Source: Candidatus Pelagibacter sp. (GTDB taxonomy: Bacteria; Pseudomonadota; Alphaproteobacteria; Pelagibacterales; Pelagibacteraceae). Taken from it: 18,853 nt of DNA. Position numbers and translations under genes: made by a program. The notes beneath the pieces were generated by a model. That model saw nothing but the letters and a program-made list of their open reading frames with translations, was not told the origin of the DNA and did no database searches. Location of the stretch: positions 1 to 18,853 of the forward strand of contig JAOOKL010000008.1 of the NCBI GenBank assembly GCA_028408025.1, in the 5' to 3' direction. Positions 1-8,472 of this stretch are shown piece after piece (position 1 is the stretch's first letter; the number at the start of each line of letters is the position of its first letter).

Positions 1-16
1 TAGCTTTTTTTTCCAT
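1..16 (-). CDS. Possible start of a downstream gene, cut by the window edge
   Basis: An ATG on the minus strand shares its A with the gltB stop codon (TAATG junction, positions 18-14). It opens a frame reading Met-Glu-Lys-Lys-Ala before the window ends. Such overlaps are the usual sign of a translationally coupled next gene in compact genomes. Only five codons are visible, so the product cannot be named. From memory, alphaproteobacterial glutamate synthase and uppP genes often sit beside an NDUFA9-like NAD(P)-binding protein, but nothing in these few bases tests that. Confidence 0.3.
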
Positions 17-3000
17 TAAGCTGATTTAAATTCAGATTCCTTCAAGGTAATAGGGTTTTCTAATTTATCTAACATTTCTAACGGACATATTTGAATAAAG
101 TTCTGTAACTCTTTTTCATAATTTGACAAAATCTTTTTTGCAACTTTTGAATTTGTTTCAGTAACAAATTCTTCTAGCTTGTCTTTCAAATATTTTTTCC
201 AATAATCTGTTTCTATAGGTTGCCACATAATTGAGCTTGGGTTTGCAAAATTTGAAAAATTGTTTTTTTCATCATAAACAAAAGCCATTCCACCTGTCAT
301 ACCTGCACCAAAATTATCTCCTACTTTACCTAAAATTATTGCAATTCCACCTGTCATGTATTCACATCCATGCGCTCCACAACCCTCAACAATTGCTAAG
401 CCTCCAGAATTTCTCACGGCAAATCTTTCTCCTGCCTGTCCAGATGCAAATAATCTTCCTGATGTAGCGCCATAAAGAACTGTATTACCAATAATAGTAT
501 TTTCATTTGAAATTAATTTACTGTCTGCTGTGGGGCGTACAATAATAGAACCTCCAGACAATCCTTTTGCAACATAATCATTAGCATCTCCCTCAACCAA
601 AAGTTTAACCCCGGTTGTTAAGAAAGCGCCAAGAGACTGCCCTGCAGATCCACGTAGTTTTATACTAATTGTATCTGGTTTTAATTTTTGATTTAAAAAT
701 TTCTTGTAAATATGATGAGATAGTCTAGTACCCACTGATCTGAAAGTATTTTTGATTTTATAACTAAATTCACTCTTTTTATTAATGTCTATTTTTTCTT
801 TTATTTCAGACCAAATTTTTTCATCTAATGTATCTGGAACTTTGTTTATAATTTTATCTTTGCAATACCTCGGGTTTTCACCTGGATCAGCTTGAACCAA
901 AAGTGGATTTAAATCTAAATCATCTAAATTCGATGCTCCTTTATTAATTTGTGATAGCAAGTCCGTTCTACCTATAATTTCATTAATTGATTTATATCCT
1001 AGTGAGGCCAAAATTTCTCTTACCTCTGTGGCAACAAATGTAAAAAGATTAACTACTTTTTCCGGTGTGCCAGTAAATTTATCTCTCAGATTTTTGTCTT
1101 GGCTACAAACCCCAACAGGGCATGTATTTGAGTGACACTGACGAACCATTATGCATCCCATAGCAACTAAAGAAGATGTACCCATTCCATATTCTTCAGC
1201 ACCCATCATTGCTGCGATTACGACGTCTCTTCCTGTTTTTAATCCACCGTCAGTTTTTAAAGTAACTTTATGTCTTAAATTATTTAAAGTTAATATTTGA
1301 TTAGCTTCAGTTAATCCCATTTCCCATGGAATTCCAGCGTATTTAATACTTGTCTGAGGACTAGCTCCTGTACCTCCAGAGTGTCCTGAGATTAAAATTA
1401 TGTCAGCTTTAGCTTTAGCTACCCCTGCAGCAATTGTCCCTATTCCTGTAGAGGCCACAAGTTTTACACTTACTCTTGCTTTTGGATTTACTTGTTTTAA
1501 ATCATAAATCAATTGTGCTAGATCCTCTATTGAGTAAATATCATGGTGAGGAGGAGGAGATATTAAAGTTACACCAGGAGTAGAATATCTTAACCGCGCA
1601 ATTTCATTAGTTACTTTAAAACCAGGCAGTTGTCCGCCTTCACCAGGCTTAGCTCCTTGTGCCATTTTGATTTCAATTTCATTTGCATTATTTAAATAAT
1701 TTATTGTAACTCCAAACCTAGCAGAGGCAATTTGTTTAACTCTTGAGTTAGCGGAGTCTCCATTAGAGAGTATTTTAAATCTTTTTGGATCTTCTCCACC
1801 TTCTCCACTGCAAGATGCACCTTTAATTCTATTCATGCCCATCGCTAACACTTCATGAGCCTCAGCGGATAAGGCTCCGTGTGACATGCTTCCGCTTCCA
1901 AAACGCTTTAATATTTCCTCAACCGGTTCGACTTCTTCAATATTAATAGATTTTCTTTTACTTTTAAATTTTAATAAGTCTCTTAAATTAATAGGCGGTA
2001 AATCATGTATTCCAGAAGAATACTTTTGATAAAGTTCGTACGAACCTTTTCCAACTGCACTTTGTAGTAGGTGTATTAAATTTCCTTGATGTTGATGTTG
2101 CTCTCCACTTTTTCTATATCTGTACAAACCCCCTATTGGCAATGTAAAAACATTTTGTTTAGATGACTTAATGTGTAACTCTTTAATCTTTTTTTCAATT
2201 CCGATAATTCCAATTCCTGATATTCTTGAAGACATGCCAGGGAAGTAATCGGATACAATTCCTCTACTTAATCCTACAGCCTCAAAATTACAGCCACCTC
2301 TATATGAACTAATTACTGAAATCCCCATTTTTGACATGATTTTTAATAACCCGGCATCAATAGATTTTTTAAATTTTTTGATACAACTTTCAAAATCTGA
2401 TTTTCCAAATAATTTTTTTTCAAATCTTTGATAAATACTATCAATGGCTAAATAAGGATTTATTGTAGTAGCACCGACTCCAATTAACACCGCAAACGAG
2501 TGCGTATCTAATACATCAGAACATTCAACATTCAATGAACAATATCCTCTAAGTCCATTTTTAATTAAATGAGAGTGAACTGCACCTACTACAAGGATGC
2601 TTGGTATGCTTGCTCTTGAGTCAGATATATTCTTATCAGATAATATTAAAGTTGTACTACCCTCTCTAACTGCTGTCTCACACTCAACTCTTATTTGTTC
2701 AATTCTATCTTTTAGTGAGGATTCAAGTTCAAAAGTACAGTCTATTTCTTTTAATTTTTTCGAAAAAATTTTTTTAAACTTTTTTAATTGTGAATTTGTG
2801 AGAACAGGACTGTCTAGTACAAAAATATCGTCCTCAGTCAGATTATCAAAATCAAGTATATTTCCCAGATTTCCAAATCTAGTTTTAAGACTCATAACTT
2901 TATTTTCTCTTAATGAGTCAATAGGCGGGTTAGTAACTTGACTGAAATTCTGTCTGAAGTAATGTGAAACAGGCCTGTAATGACTTGATAAAACTGCAAC

Positions 3001-4512
3001 TGGAGTGTCATCTCCCATTGATCCTGATGCCTCTTTTCCCTCTTCGGCCATTGGATGTAAAATTAATTCTAAATCCTCTATACTTAGTCCAGATAAATAT
3101 TGTCTTTTTTTTAGTTCCTCACCAGAATAATTTGCTTTTTCATTTTCTGATTCAATTTTTTTGTCAAGATCTATAATTTGTTTGTTATATCTTTTATAAT
3201 CCTTCGCTAATAAATCTTTTATTTCTTTATCTTTAAAAAGTTTTCCTTTTTTTAAATCTATCGCAATTATTTCGCCAGGCCCAAGTTTTCCTTTTTCGAT
3301 TATGTTTTCCTCTGAAATGTTGATCATTCCAGACTCAGAGCCAGCAAAAAATAAATCGTCTGAAGTAATAGTATATCTTAATGGTCTCAATCCATTTCTA
3401 TCGGTTGAAGCTAAGACCCACTTTGCGTCTGTGGCACAAATTGCAGAGGGACCATCCCAAGGTTCAATAGTACTATTTAAAAAATTAAATAAATCTTGAT
3501 GATTTTTAGGAACTGTCTTGCTTCTTTTTGACCATGCATCTGGTATCATCATAAGCTTTATTAAAGGCGCTAACTTTCCAGAATGAGTTAGTAGTTCAAA
3601 TACATTGTCAAGTGCGCCAGAGTCAGAAGTGCTTCTTATAACTGGTTGTAAATTCTTTACATTCTTGAATAGTGGACTTGACATATCCTGTTCATGAATT
3701 TTCATCCAATTTATATTTCCTTTCAGTGTATTTATTTCGCCGTTATGAGCTAAAGTTCTGAAAGGTTGAGCTAGATCCCAGCTTGGAAAGGTATTTGTAG
3801 AATATCTTTGATGAAATATTGCAAACCTTGAAGTTAATTTTTTATCGTATAAGTCTGGATAAAACTCAGCCAACATTTCAGCTAAAAACATTCCTTTATA
3901 GACTATTGATCGCGAGCTAAATGAACAAATATAAAAATTTCTTAATTGATTTTCTCTAGCAAGTTTTTCAATTTTTTTTCTTGTTTCAAATAAGTCTCTT
4001 TCCAAATCATTCGTTTTTAAAATTTCATTTTTTTTAAACATAACTTGGACAATTTCAGGCCTACTTCTCTCAGCAGTGGACCCCAGAACATTTGAATTTA
4101 CTGGAACTTGCCGCCACCCATAAATATGATAATTTTCTTCTATTAAAACTGACTCAATAATTTCTCTGCATTTCTCTTGGTCTGTGTAATTTGTTCTAGG
4201 TAAAAATATCATCCCAACACATATTCTTTTTTTTTCGTCAAGTGTTTGGCCGGTTGAGGTTATTTTATCTTTAAAAAATTCTGGTGCTATTTCAATCTGA
4301 ATACCTGCACCATCTCCAGATTTTCCATCAGCATCAACGGCTCCTCTGTGCCATATCGCTTTTAAAGCTTCAATACCGTAGTCAACAATTTTTCTAGACT
4401 TTTTACCGTTCGTTGTAGCAATCATTCCCACACCACATGCATCGTGTTCCATATTCTCGTTGTAGGAATAATTTTTACTCAGAATTTTTTTATTTTTTTC
4501 GTATAAGGTCAT
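16..4512 (-). CDS. gltB: Glutamate synthase (NADPH), large (alpha) subunit
   Basis: Uses glutamine-derived ammonia to convert 2-oxoglutarate into glutamate in the cytoplasm; electrons come from the GltD subunit. The 1498 residues match the full length of bacterial GltB. A short propeptide precedes the N-terminal nucleophile Cys26 (EHDACGVGM), which becomes residue 1 of the class II glutamine amidotransferase domain (about 26-430). A central domain (about 480-790) follows. The FMN/2-oxoglutarate domain (about 830-1200) contains a GEGGED segment near 904 and the 3Fe-4S cysteines C1120, C1126 and C1131 (CIMVRQCHSNTC). The GXGXG beta-helix domain (about 1260-1455) is glycine-rich as expected. The ATG directly abuts the gltD stop codon, with no convincing Shine-Dalgarno, so translation is probably coupled to gltD. 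No frameshift or missing catalytic residue was seen. Identification is very secure. Confidence 0.97.
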   Translation of the reverse strand: MTLYEKNKKILSKNYSYNENMEHDACGVGMIATTNGKKSRKIVDYGIEALKAIWHRGAVDADGKSGDGAGIQIEIAPEFFKDKITSTGQTLDEKKRICVGMIFLPRTNYTDQEKCREIIESVLIEENYHIYGWRQVPVNSNVLGSTAERSRPEIVQVMFKKNEILKTNDLERDLFETRKKIEKLARENQLRNFYICSFSSRSIVYKGMFLAEMLAEFYPDLYDKKLTSRFAIFHQRYSTNTFPSWDLAQPFRTLAHNGEINTLKGNINWMKIHEQDMSSPLFKNVKNLQPVIRSTSDSGALDNVFELLTHSGKLAPLIKLMMIPDAWSKRSKTVPKNHQDLFNFLNSTIEPWDGPSAICATDAKWVLASTDRNGLRPLRYTITSDDLFFAGSESGMINISEENIIEKGKLGPGEIIAIDLKKGKLFKDKEIKDLLAKDYKRYNKQIIDLDKKIESENEKANYSGEELKKRQYLSGLSIEDLELILHPMAEEGKEASGSMGDDTPVAVLSSHYRPVSHYFRQNFSQVTNPPIDSLRENKVMSLKTRFGNLGNILDFDNLTEDDIFVLDSPVLTNSQLKKFKKIFSKKLKEIDCTFELESSLKDRIEQIRVECETAVREGSTTLILSDKNISDSRASIPSILVVGAVHSHLIKNGLRGYCSLNVECSDVLDTHSFAVLIGVGATTINPYLAIDSIYQRFEKKLFGKSDFESCIKKFKKSIDAGLLKIMSKMGISVISSYRGGCNFEAVGLSRGIVSDYFPGMSSRISGIGIIGIEKKIKELHIKSSKQNVFTLPIGGLYRYRKSGEQHQHQGNLIHLLQSAVGKGSYELYQKYSSGIHDLPPINLRDLLKFKSKRKSINIEEVEPVEEILKRFGSGSMSHGALSAEAHEVLAMGMNRIKGASCSGEGGEDPKRFKILSNGDSANSRVKQIASARFGVTINYLNNANEIEIKMAQGAKPGEGGQLPGFKVTNEIARLRYSTPGVTLISPPPHHDIYSIEDLAQLIYDLKQVNPKARVSVKLVASTGIGTIAAGVAKAKADIILISGHSGGTGASPQTSIKYAGIPWEMGLTEANQILTLNNLRHKVTLKTDGGLKTGRDVVIAAMMGAEEYGMGTSSLVAMGCIMVRQCHSNTCPVGVCSQDKNLRDKFTGTPEKVVNLFTFVATEVREILASLGYKSINEIIGRTDLLSQINKGASNLDDLDLNPLLVQADPGENPRYCKDKIINKVPDTLDEKIWSEIKEKIDINKKSEFSYKIKNTFRSVGTRLSHHIYKKFLNQKLKPDTISIKLRGSAGQSLGAFLTTGVKLLVEGDANDYVAKGLSGGSIIVRPTADSKLISNENTIIGNTVLYGATSGRLFASGQAGERFAVRNSGGLAIVEGCGAHGCEYMTGGIAIILGKVGDNFGAGMTGGMAFVYDEKNNFSNFANPSSIMWQPIETDYWKKYLKDKLEEFVTETNSKVAKKILSNYEKELQNFIQICPLEMLDKLENPITLKESEFKSA

Positions 4513-5952
4513 TTATGCTGCTATAGTATTTTCTTTTTCTTTGTTTTTTAAATATTTTTCTATTTGTACCGCAGCATCTCTACCATCTCTAATAGCCCAA
4601 ACTACTAAAGAGGCTCCTCTTACAATATCCCCTGCTGCAAATACTCCATTTAAATTTGTTTGCATTGAGTCTAAATTTATTTTTATTGTCCCCCATTTTG
4701 AAATTCCTAATTCTTCTGCACCAAATAGTTTAGGAATATCCTCAGGATCGAAACCTAAAGATTTGATCACTAAATCAGCTGAAATTGTAAATTCTGATCC
4801 CGGTTTAATAACAGGTTTTTTTCTACCAGATAAGTCGGGCTCACCTAAAGTCATTCTATTTACTTCGACTTTATCAATTTTTCCATTACCAATAAATTTT
4901 TTGGGGCTAGTTAACCAAATAAATTCTACACCTTCTTCTTCTGCATTCTTTACTTCCCTTGCAGATCCTGGCATATTTGATCTATCTCTCCTATATAGAC
5001 ATTTGACTGATTTTGCTTTTTGTCTAACTGCTGTTCTTACGCAATCCATCGCAGTGTCACCTCCACCAATCACAACAACATCTTTACCTTCTGCATTTAA
5101 TGTTCCATTATCAAATAATTTGACTTTGTCCCCTAAGCCTTTTTTATTAGATGCAGTAAGAAACTGCATTGCTGGAAAAATATTTTCTAACTTATGACCA
5201 GGAATATCTATTTCCCTAGCTTTATAAACTCCTGTCGCGATTAGAACTGCATCATGTTTTTCTCTTAATTGGTCAAGAGTTTTATCTTTTCCGACTTCAA
5301 AATTCTGTACAAAATTAATTCCACTATCTTTTAATAATTTTGTTCTTCTCTCTACAACAAATTTTTCTAATTTAAAATTTGGGATACCATATATCAATAA
5401 TCCTCCGGGTCTATCATATCGGTCGTAAATAGTAACCTGATACCCTTTTTTTCTCATTTCTTCTGCACAAGCCATACCAGCAGGACCTGCACCTATTATA
5501 CCTATTGATTGTTTTAACTCTTTTTTGACTTTAGTAGGTTTAACCCATCCTTTTTCCCATGCTGTATCAGTAATATATTTCTCAATTGATCCAATAGTTA
5601 CGGTGCCATGACCTGATTGCTCAATTACACAATTGCCTTCACATAACCTGTCTTGAGGACAAATCCTCCCACAAACTTCTGGCATATTGTTTGTGCTTTG
5701 AGAAAGTTCGTAAGCTTCTTGCATTCTGCCCTCTGCAGTCAACTTAAGCCAGTCAGGAATATTGTTGCTTAAAGGACAGTGAATTTGACAAAAAGGAACA
5801 CCGCATTGCGAACATCGACTAGACTGCTCTTTAGCCTTCTCGTTTATAAATTCATCATATATTTCTTGAAAATCTTTACGCCTCTCCGAAGTATCTCTCT
5901 TAGGAGGTGTTTCTTTTTGAAGATTAACAAATTTTAACATTTCTTTACTCAT
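4513..5952 (-). CDS. gltD: Glutamate synthase (NADPH), small (beta) subunit
   Basis: Oxidises NADPH and passes electrons through FAD and iron-sulfur centres to GltB. The 479 residues are normal for the family. Two N-terminal cysteine clusters bind the 4Fe-4S centres: C47/C50/C55/C59 and C94/C98/C104/C108. The FAD-binding Rossmann motif GAGPAG lies at 154-159, an NADPH-binding GGGDTAMD motif lies in the middle, and the C-terminal FAD motif reads GVFAAGDIVRGASLV. Start choice: the ATG at 5952 is preceded by AAGGAG (5956-5961). The gene order gltD-gltB is the reverse of Escherichia coli gltBD, and the two coding regions touch without a spacer, so the proteins are probably made in a fixed ratio. 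Related NADPH oxidoreductases (for example the PreT type) share the fold, but adjacency to gltB settles the role. Confidence 0.96.
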   Translation of the reverse strand: MSKEMLKFVNLQKETPPKRDTSERRKDFQEIYDEFINEKAKEQSSRCSQCGVPFCQIHCPLSNNIPDWLKLTAEGRMQEAYELSQSTNNMPEVCGRICPQDRLCEGNCVIEQSGHGTVTIGSIEKYITDTAWEKGWVKPTKVKKELKQSIGIIGAGPAGMACAEEMRKKGYQVTIYDRYDRPGGLLIYGIPNFKLEKFVVERRTKLLKDSGINFVQNFEVGKDKTLDQLREKHDAVLIATGVYKAREIDIPGHKLENIFPAMQFLTASNKKGLGDKVKLFDNGTLNAEGKDVVVIGGGDTAMDCVRTAVRQKAKSVKCLYRRDRSNMPGSAREVKNAEEEGVEFIWLTSPKKFIGNGKIDKVEVNRMTLGEPDLSGRKKPVIKPGSEFTISADLVIKSLGFDPEDIPKLFGAEELGISKWGTIKINLDSMQTNLNGVFAAGDIVRGASLVVWAIRDGRDAAVQIEKYLKNKEKENTIAA

Positions 5953-5955
5953 AAG

Positions 5956-5961
5956 CTCCTT
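5956..5961 (-). promoter_or_regulatory. Shine-Dalgarno of gltD
   Basis: AAGGAG on the minus strand lies three bases upstream of the gltD ATG. It is one of the few near-consensus ribosome binding sites in the window and supports the ATG at 5952 rather than the in-frame ATG four codons further in. The spacing is on the short side. Confidence 0.6.
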
Positions 5962-5974
5962 AAATACTGGAAAA

Positions 5975-6059
5975 TATGCAAATTTTACAGTTTATTTAGG
6001 TCAACATAGCTGACATTTTAGATCAAAAAGCCCTATAAATTGTGATTTAAATTTGCATA
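5975..6059. repeat. Perfect 11-bp inverted repeat in the gltD/uppP divergent spacer
   Basis: TATGCAAATTT at 5975-5985 is the exact reverse complement of AAATTTGCATA at 6049-6059, with 63 bases between them. Further TGCAT cores follow at 6067-6071, 6073-6077 (within TTTGCAT, 6071-6077) and 6093-6097. A smaller dyad, TGCATA-N5-TATGCA, occupies 6054-6070. The cluster sits in the 166-bp region that must hold the promoters of both gltD (minus) and uppP (plus), so a regulator operator is a reasonable inference. No known binding consensus was recognised. A GGTCAA at 5999-6004 (minus-strand TTGACC) could be a gltD -35 element, but no good -10 is found at the right distance. Confidence 0.45.
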
Positions 6060-6118
6060 CCTGCTATGCATTTGCATGTCATTAAATAAACATGCATTAA
6101 TCTTAATAAAGTTCAAAA

Positions 6119-6877
6119 ATGTTTGAAATTATAGTTTTATCTTTAATACAAGGAATTACCGAGTTTTTACCAGTGAGCTCCTCATCTCATCTGGTAATTG
6201 TTTCTGAATTTTTTAATTTTGAAAATCGTGAATTAAAAATAGATGTTAGTCTGCATATCGGTTCCTTTTTTGCGGTTATAGTTTTTTTTAGAAATGATAT
6301 TTATAACTTTTTAAAAAATAAAGATTTATTTTTGAAAATTTTTATCAGTTCTCTGCCCGTAATGATTGTTGGTTACTTTTTAGTAAAGTTAAACTTAATT
6401 GATCAAATTAGAAATATTAAAGTAATAGGTTGGACAACATTAATATTTGGAGTCGTTCTTTATATAAGTGACAAATCAAAAATTGATAATAAGTTAAGTA
6501 ATAATTTTACATACAAATCTGCAATAATAATCGGCTTGCTTCAAATTTTATCTCTTATACCTGGTGTAAGTAGATCAGGCATTAGTATTTCAGGCGCAAG
6601 ATTTTTAAGATTTAATAGATATGATTCTGCTAAAATAGCATTTTTACTATCTATTCCGACATTAGCTGCGGTTTCTATTTATGGATTAAATAATCTAATT
6701 AAGTCTGAAAGCTTTGAATTTTCATTTTTACTTATATCTTCTATTTTTCTTTCATTTGTATTTTCATTTATTACAATAAAATATTTTTTAAAATTTGTTC
6801 AAAATTTTAGTCTCAATATATTTGTTATTTACAGAATAGTTTTAGGGTTGTGCCTTTTAGTAATAGCTTATTTATAA
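6119..6877 (+). CDS. uppP: Undecaprenyl-diphosphatase (UppP/BacA family)
   Basis: Integral membrane phosphatase that removes a phosphate from undecaprenyl diphosphate, regenerating the lipid carrier for peptidoglycan and other envelope polymers. The 252 residues are slightly shorter than the usual 260-275. Both family signatures are present: Q11xxxE15 within QGITEFLPVSSSSH (H24 is the likely catalytic-region histidine), and the PGVSRSG loop at 148-154 with the key serine and arginine. The rest is hydrophobic with about seven to eight membrane segments. The ATG at 6119 puts the first motif at the expected distance from the N-terminus; no strong Shine-Dalgarno precedes it. It diverges from gltD and converges on the minus-strand tRNA-Arg. 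Assignment is secure. Confidence 0.95.
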   Translation: MFEIIVLSLIQGITEFLPVSSSSHLVIVSEFFNFENRELKIDVSLHIGSFFAVIVFFRNDIYNFLKNKDLFLKIFISSLPVMIVGYFLVKLNLIDQIRNIKVIGWTTLIFGVVLYISDKSKIDNKLSNNFTYKSAIIIGLLQILSLIPGVSRSGISISGARFLRFNRYDSAKIAFLLSIPTLAAVSIYGLNNLIKSESFEFSFLLISSIFLSFVFSFITIKYFLKFVQNFSLNIFVIYRIVLGLCLLVIAYL

Positions 6878-6967
6878 AATAAAAGTTAATATAATTATTA
6901 TTACAAATATTATTATAAAGAATAAAACAACACTTTTTTGAAGTGAAAGATTTATTAAATATTTCAT
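6872..6967 (-). CDS. Possible 31-residue hydrophobic miniprotein
   Basis: A minus-strand frame from ATG 6967 to TAA 6872 encodes Met-Lys-Tyr-Leu followed by a short polar stretch (SLQKS) and about 18 strongly hydrophobic residues (Ile/Val/Phe/Leu), consistent with one membrane helix. It overlaps the last codons of uppP in antisense and lies downstream of tRNA-Arg on the same strand. No Shine-Dalgarno is visible. AT-rich DNA easily yields Ile/Phe/Leu-rich frames by chance, so this is only a candidate. Confidence 0.15.
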   Translation of the reverse strand: MKYLINLSLQKSVVLFFIIIFVIIIILTFIL

Positions 6968-7016
6968 ATAAAGTTAACTATATCTAAATTAATACAATTG
7001 CAATATTTAGTGCTTT

Positions 7017-7093
7017 TGGTGCGCCTGCTAGGATTTGAACCCAGAACCTCCTGGTCCGTAGCCAAGCGCTCTATCCAGTTGAGCTACAGGCGC
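7017..7093 (-). tRNA. tRNA-Arg (anticodon ACG)
   Basis: The minus strand folds into a standard cloverleaf. The 7-bp acceptor stem is GCGCCTG/CAGGCGC, the D-arm stem is GCTC/GAGC, the anticodon stem is CTTGG/CCAGG with loop CTACGGA (anticodon ACG, decoding CGN after A34-to-inosine editing), and the T-arm is CTGGG-TTCAAAT-CCTAG. The discriminator base is A, and the 3' CCA is encoded in the DNA (plus-strand TGG at 7017-7019). It sits between uppP and the thiolase and reads opposite to both. Confidence 0.96.
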
Positions 7094-7119
7094 GTTATAA
7101 TGAAATATCAAATAAAGTA

Positions 7120-7147
7120 TTGTATTTAAAGTATTTAAATCTATATT
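7120..7147 (+). promoter_or_regulatory. Candidate promoter of the thiolase gene
   Basis: TTGTAT at 7120-7125 and TATATT at 7142-7147 are spaced 16 bases apart. The -10-like box ends six bases before the thiolase ATG at 7154, so the transcript would have almost no leader. The region is very AT-rich and alternative boxes exist, so the call is tentative. Confidence 0.3.
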
Positions 7148-7153
7148 ATTAGC

Positions 7154-8329
7154 ATGGATAATTCAGTTGTAATTACATCAGCAGTTCGTACAGCGGTAGG
7201 ATCTTTGGGTAAATCTTTAAAGAATTTACCAGCAAATGACTTAGGAGCATCAGTAATTTCAAGTTCTATAGAAAAATCAAAACTTAAAAAAGATGAAATT
7301 GACGAAGTAATTATGGGCCAAGTTTTGACTGGAGGAACTGGTCAAAATCCAGCAAGACAAGCTGCTATGAAATCTGGAATTCCAAAAGAAACACCAGCTT
7401 ATTTAGTTAATCAAGTGTGTGGTTCTGGTCTAAGATCGATAGCATCGGGTTATCAAAGTATTAAATCTGGTGATTCAAAGATTATAATTGCAGGTGGACA
7501 AGAAAATATGTCTTTAGCTCCACATGCTATTCATCTAAGAGATGGGAAAAAATTAGGTGACACAGAAATGACGGACACTTTAATTAAAGATGGTCTGTGG
7601 GATGCTTTTCATGGCTACCATATGGGTGTTACTGCAGAAAATGTTGCTACAAAATTTCAAGTAACAAGAGAAGATCAAGATAATTTTGCTATAAGATCTC
7701 AAGATAAAGCTCTAAAGGCTCAAAAAGAAAAAAAATTTGAAAATGAAATAATTAATTTAAAGATCAAATCAAAAAAAAATGAAGTTAATTTTATTAAGGA
7801 TGAACATCCAAGAGAAGGAGTTAATCTTGAAGCTCTCTCAAGGTTAAAACCAGTTTTTAAGAAAGATGGCACAGTTACAGCTGGAAATGCTTCGGGTATA
7901 AATGATGGAGCTGCTGCTGTTACATTGATGTCAAATGAGGAGGCAAAAAAAAGAAATTTACAAAAACTTGTGTCTATTAAATCTTGGGCTAGTTGTGGTG
8001 TAGATCCTGCCTTAATGGGAACTGGTCCGATACCAGCATCAAAAAAAGCATTAGACTTAGCTGGATGGTCTATTAAAGATGTCGATTTATTTGAATTTAA
8101 TGAGGCATTCGCTGCTCAGAGTATTGCAGTTGTTCGAACGCTATCTGTTCCAGAAGATAAAGTAAACGTAAATGGAGGAGCAATAGCATTGGGTCACCCG
8201 ATTGGTGCATCTGGGACAAGAATACTAGTTACATTGATCCATGAAATGATTAAAAGAGATGTGAAAAAGGGACTTGCATCTCTTTGTATTGGCGGAGGCA
8301 TGGGTATTGCAATGTGTGTTGAAAGATAA
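7154..8329 (+). CDS. atoB: Acetyl-CoA C-acetyltransferase (thiolase)
   Basis: Catalyses reversible condensation of two acetyl-CoA to acetoacetyl-CoA, or the thiolytic reverse, in the cytoplasm. The 391 residues are a typical thiolase II length. The catalytic residues fall where they are numbered in the well-studied Zoogloea biosynthetic thiolase: nucleophile C89 in NQVCGSG, H348 in GHPIGASG, and the acid/base C378 in CIGGGMG. The NEAF loop ([11 protein letters not shown]) is also present. These favour an acetoacetyl-CoA thiolase, although a broader beta-ketothiolase cannot be excluded. No PHB synthase or reductase lies nearby, so the physiological direction is open. Its stop codon overlaps the start of a 44-residue membrane protein (TAATG), followed by a deacetylase, suggesting one transcript. 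The choice among atoB, phaA and thl as symbol is arbitrary. Confidence 0.93.
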   Translation: MDNSVVITSAVRTAVGSLGKSLKNLPANDLGASVISSSIEKSKLKKDEIDEVIMGQVLTGGTGQNPARQAAMKSGIPKETPAYLVNQVCGSGLRSIASGYQSIKSGDSKIIIAGGQENMSLAPHAIHLRDGKKLGDTEMTDTLIKDGLWDAFHGYHMGVTAENVATKFQVTREDQDNFAIRSQDKALKAQKEKKFENEIINLKIKSKKNEVNFIKDEHPREGVNLEALSRLKPVFKKDGTVTAGNASGINDGAAAVTLMSNEEAKKRNLQKLVSIKSWASCGVDPALMGTGPIPASKKALDLAGWSIKDVDLFEFNEAFAAQSIAVVRTLSVPEDKVNVNGGAIALGHPIGASGTRILVTLIHEMIKRDVKKGLASLCIGGGMGIAMCVER

Positions 8330-8463
8330 TGGAAATATCAAAACCTTATAAAGGAAAAGCTAAAAGAAAATTAAAAAAAATGCCCTTCACTGTTAAAGGG
8401 TATATTCTCTATTATGTCTTCTTCTGGATATTAATTATTTCTATTTATTTAGCTTACTATTAA
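8329..8463 (+). CDS. Small single-pass membrane protein, 44 residues, coupled to thiolase
   Basis: This frame starts at the ATG whose A is the last base of the thiolase stop (TAATG, 8327-8331) and ends at TAA 8461-8463, nine bases before the deacetylase ATG. The product has a very basic N-terminal half ([18 protein letters not shown]) and then a hydrophobic, aromatic segment of about 20 residues ([20 protein letters not shown]) that should form one membrane helix with the N-terminus inside. Supporting a real gene: the stop/start overlap, an exact fit into the gap between two co-directional genes, and a proper positive-inside layout. I recognise no family and assign no function. Genome annotations often omit genes this short. 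Confidence 0.6.
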   Translation: MEISKPYKGKAKRKLKKMPFTVKGYILYYVFFWILIISIYLAYY

Positions 8464-8472
8464 AAAAGTAGA

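Noticed and set aside
2597..3499. Several open frames of 65-114 codons antisense to gltB
   Set aside because: They lie entirely opposite confirmed gltB domains, lack ribosome binding sites and show no recognisable protein features.
4541..5197. A 218-codon open frame antisense to gltD
   Set aside because: It lies wholly opposite a secure gltD with matching motifs; composition is that of a complementary-strand shadow and no family was recognised.
5976..6004. Sigma-54-like promoter (TTGCAT as a -12 element) upstream of gltD
   Set aside because: No GG-containing -24 element lies at the required distance, and streamlined SAR11-type genomes are not expected to use sigma-54.
5953..6118. Riboswitch or structured leader upstream of gltD
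   Set aside because: Only short AT-rich dyads are visible; no paired-stem layout resembling known glutamine, glycine or SAM motifs could be drawn.
6984..7010. Hairpin CTAAAT/ATTTAG downstream of tRNA-Arg as a terminator
   Set aside because: The stem is six AT-rich base pairs with a 15-base loop and no clean T-run; too weak to call.
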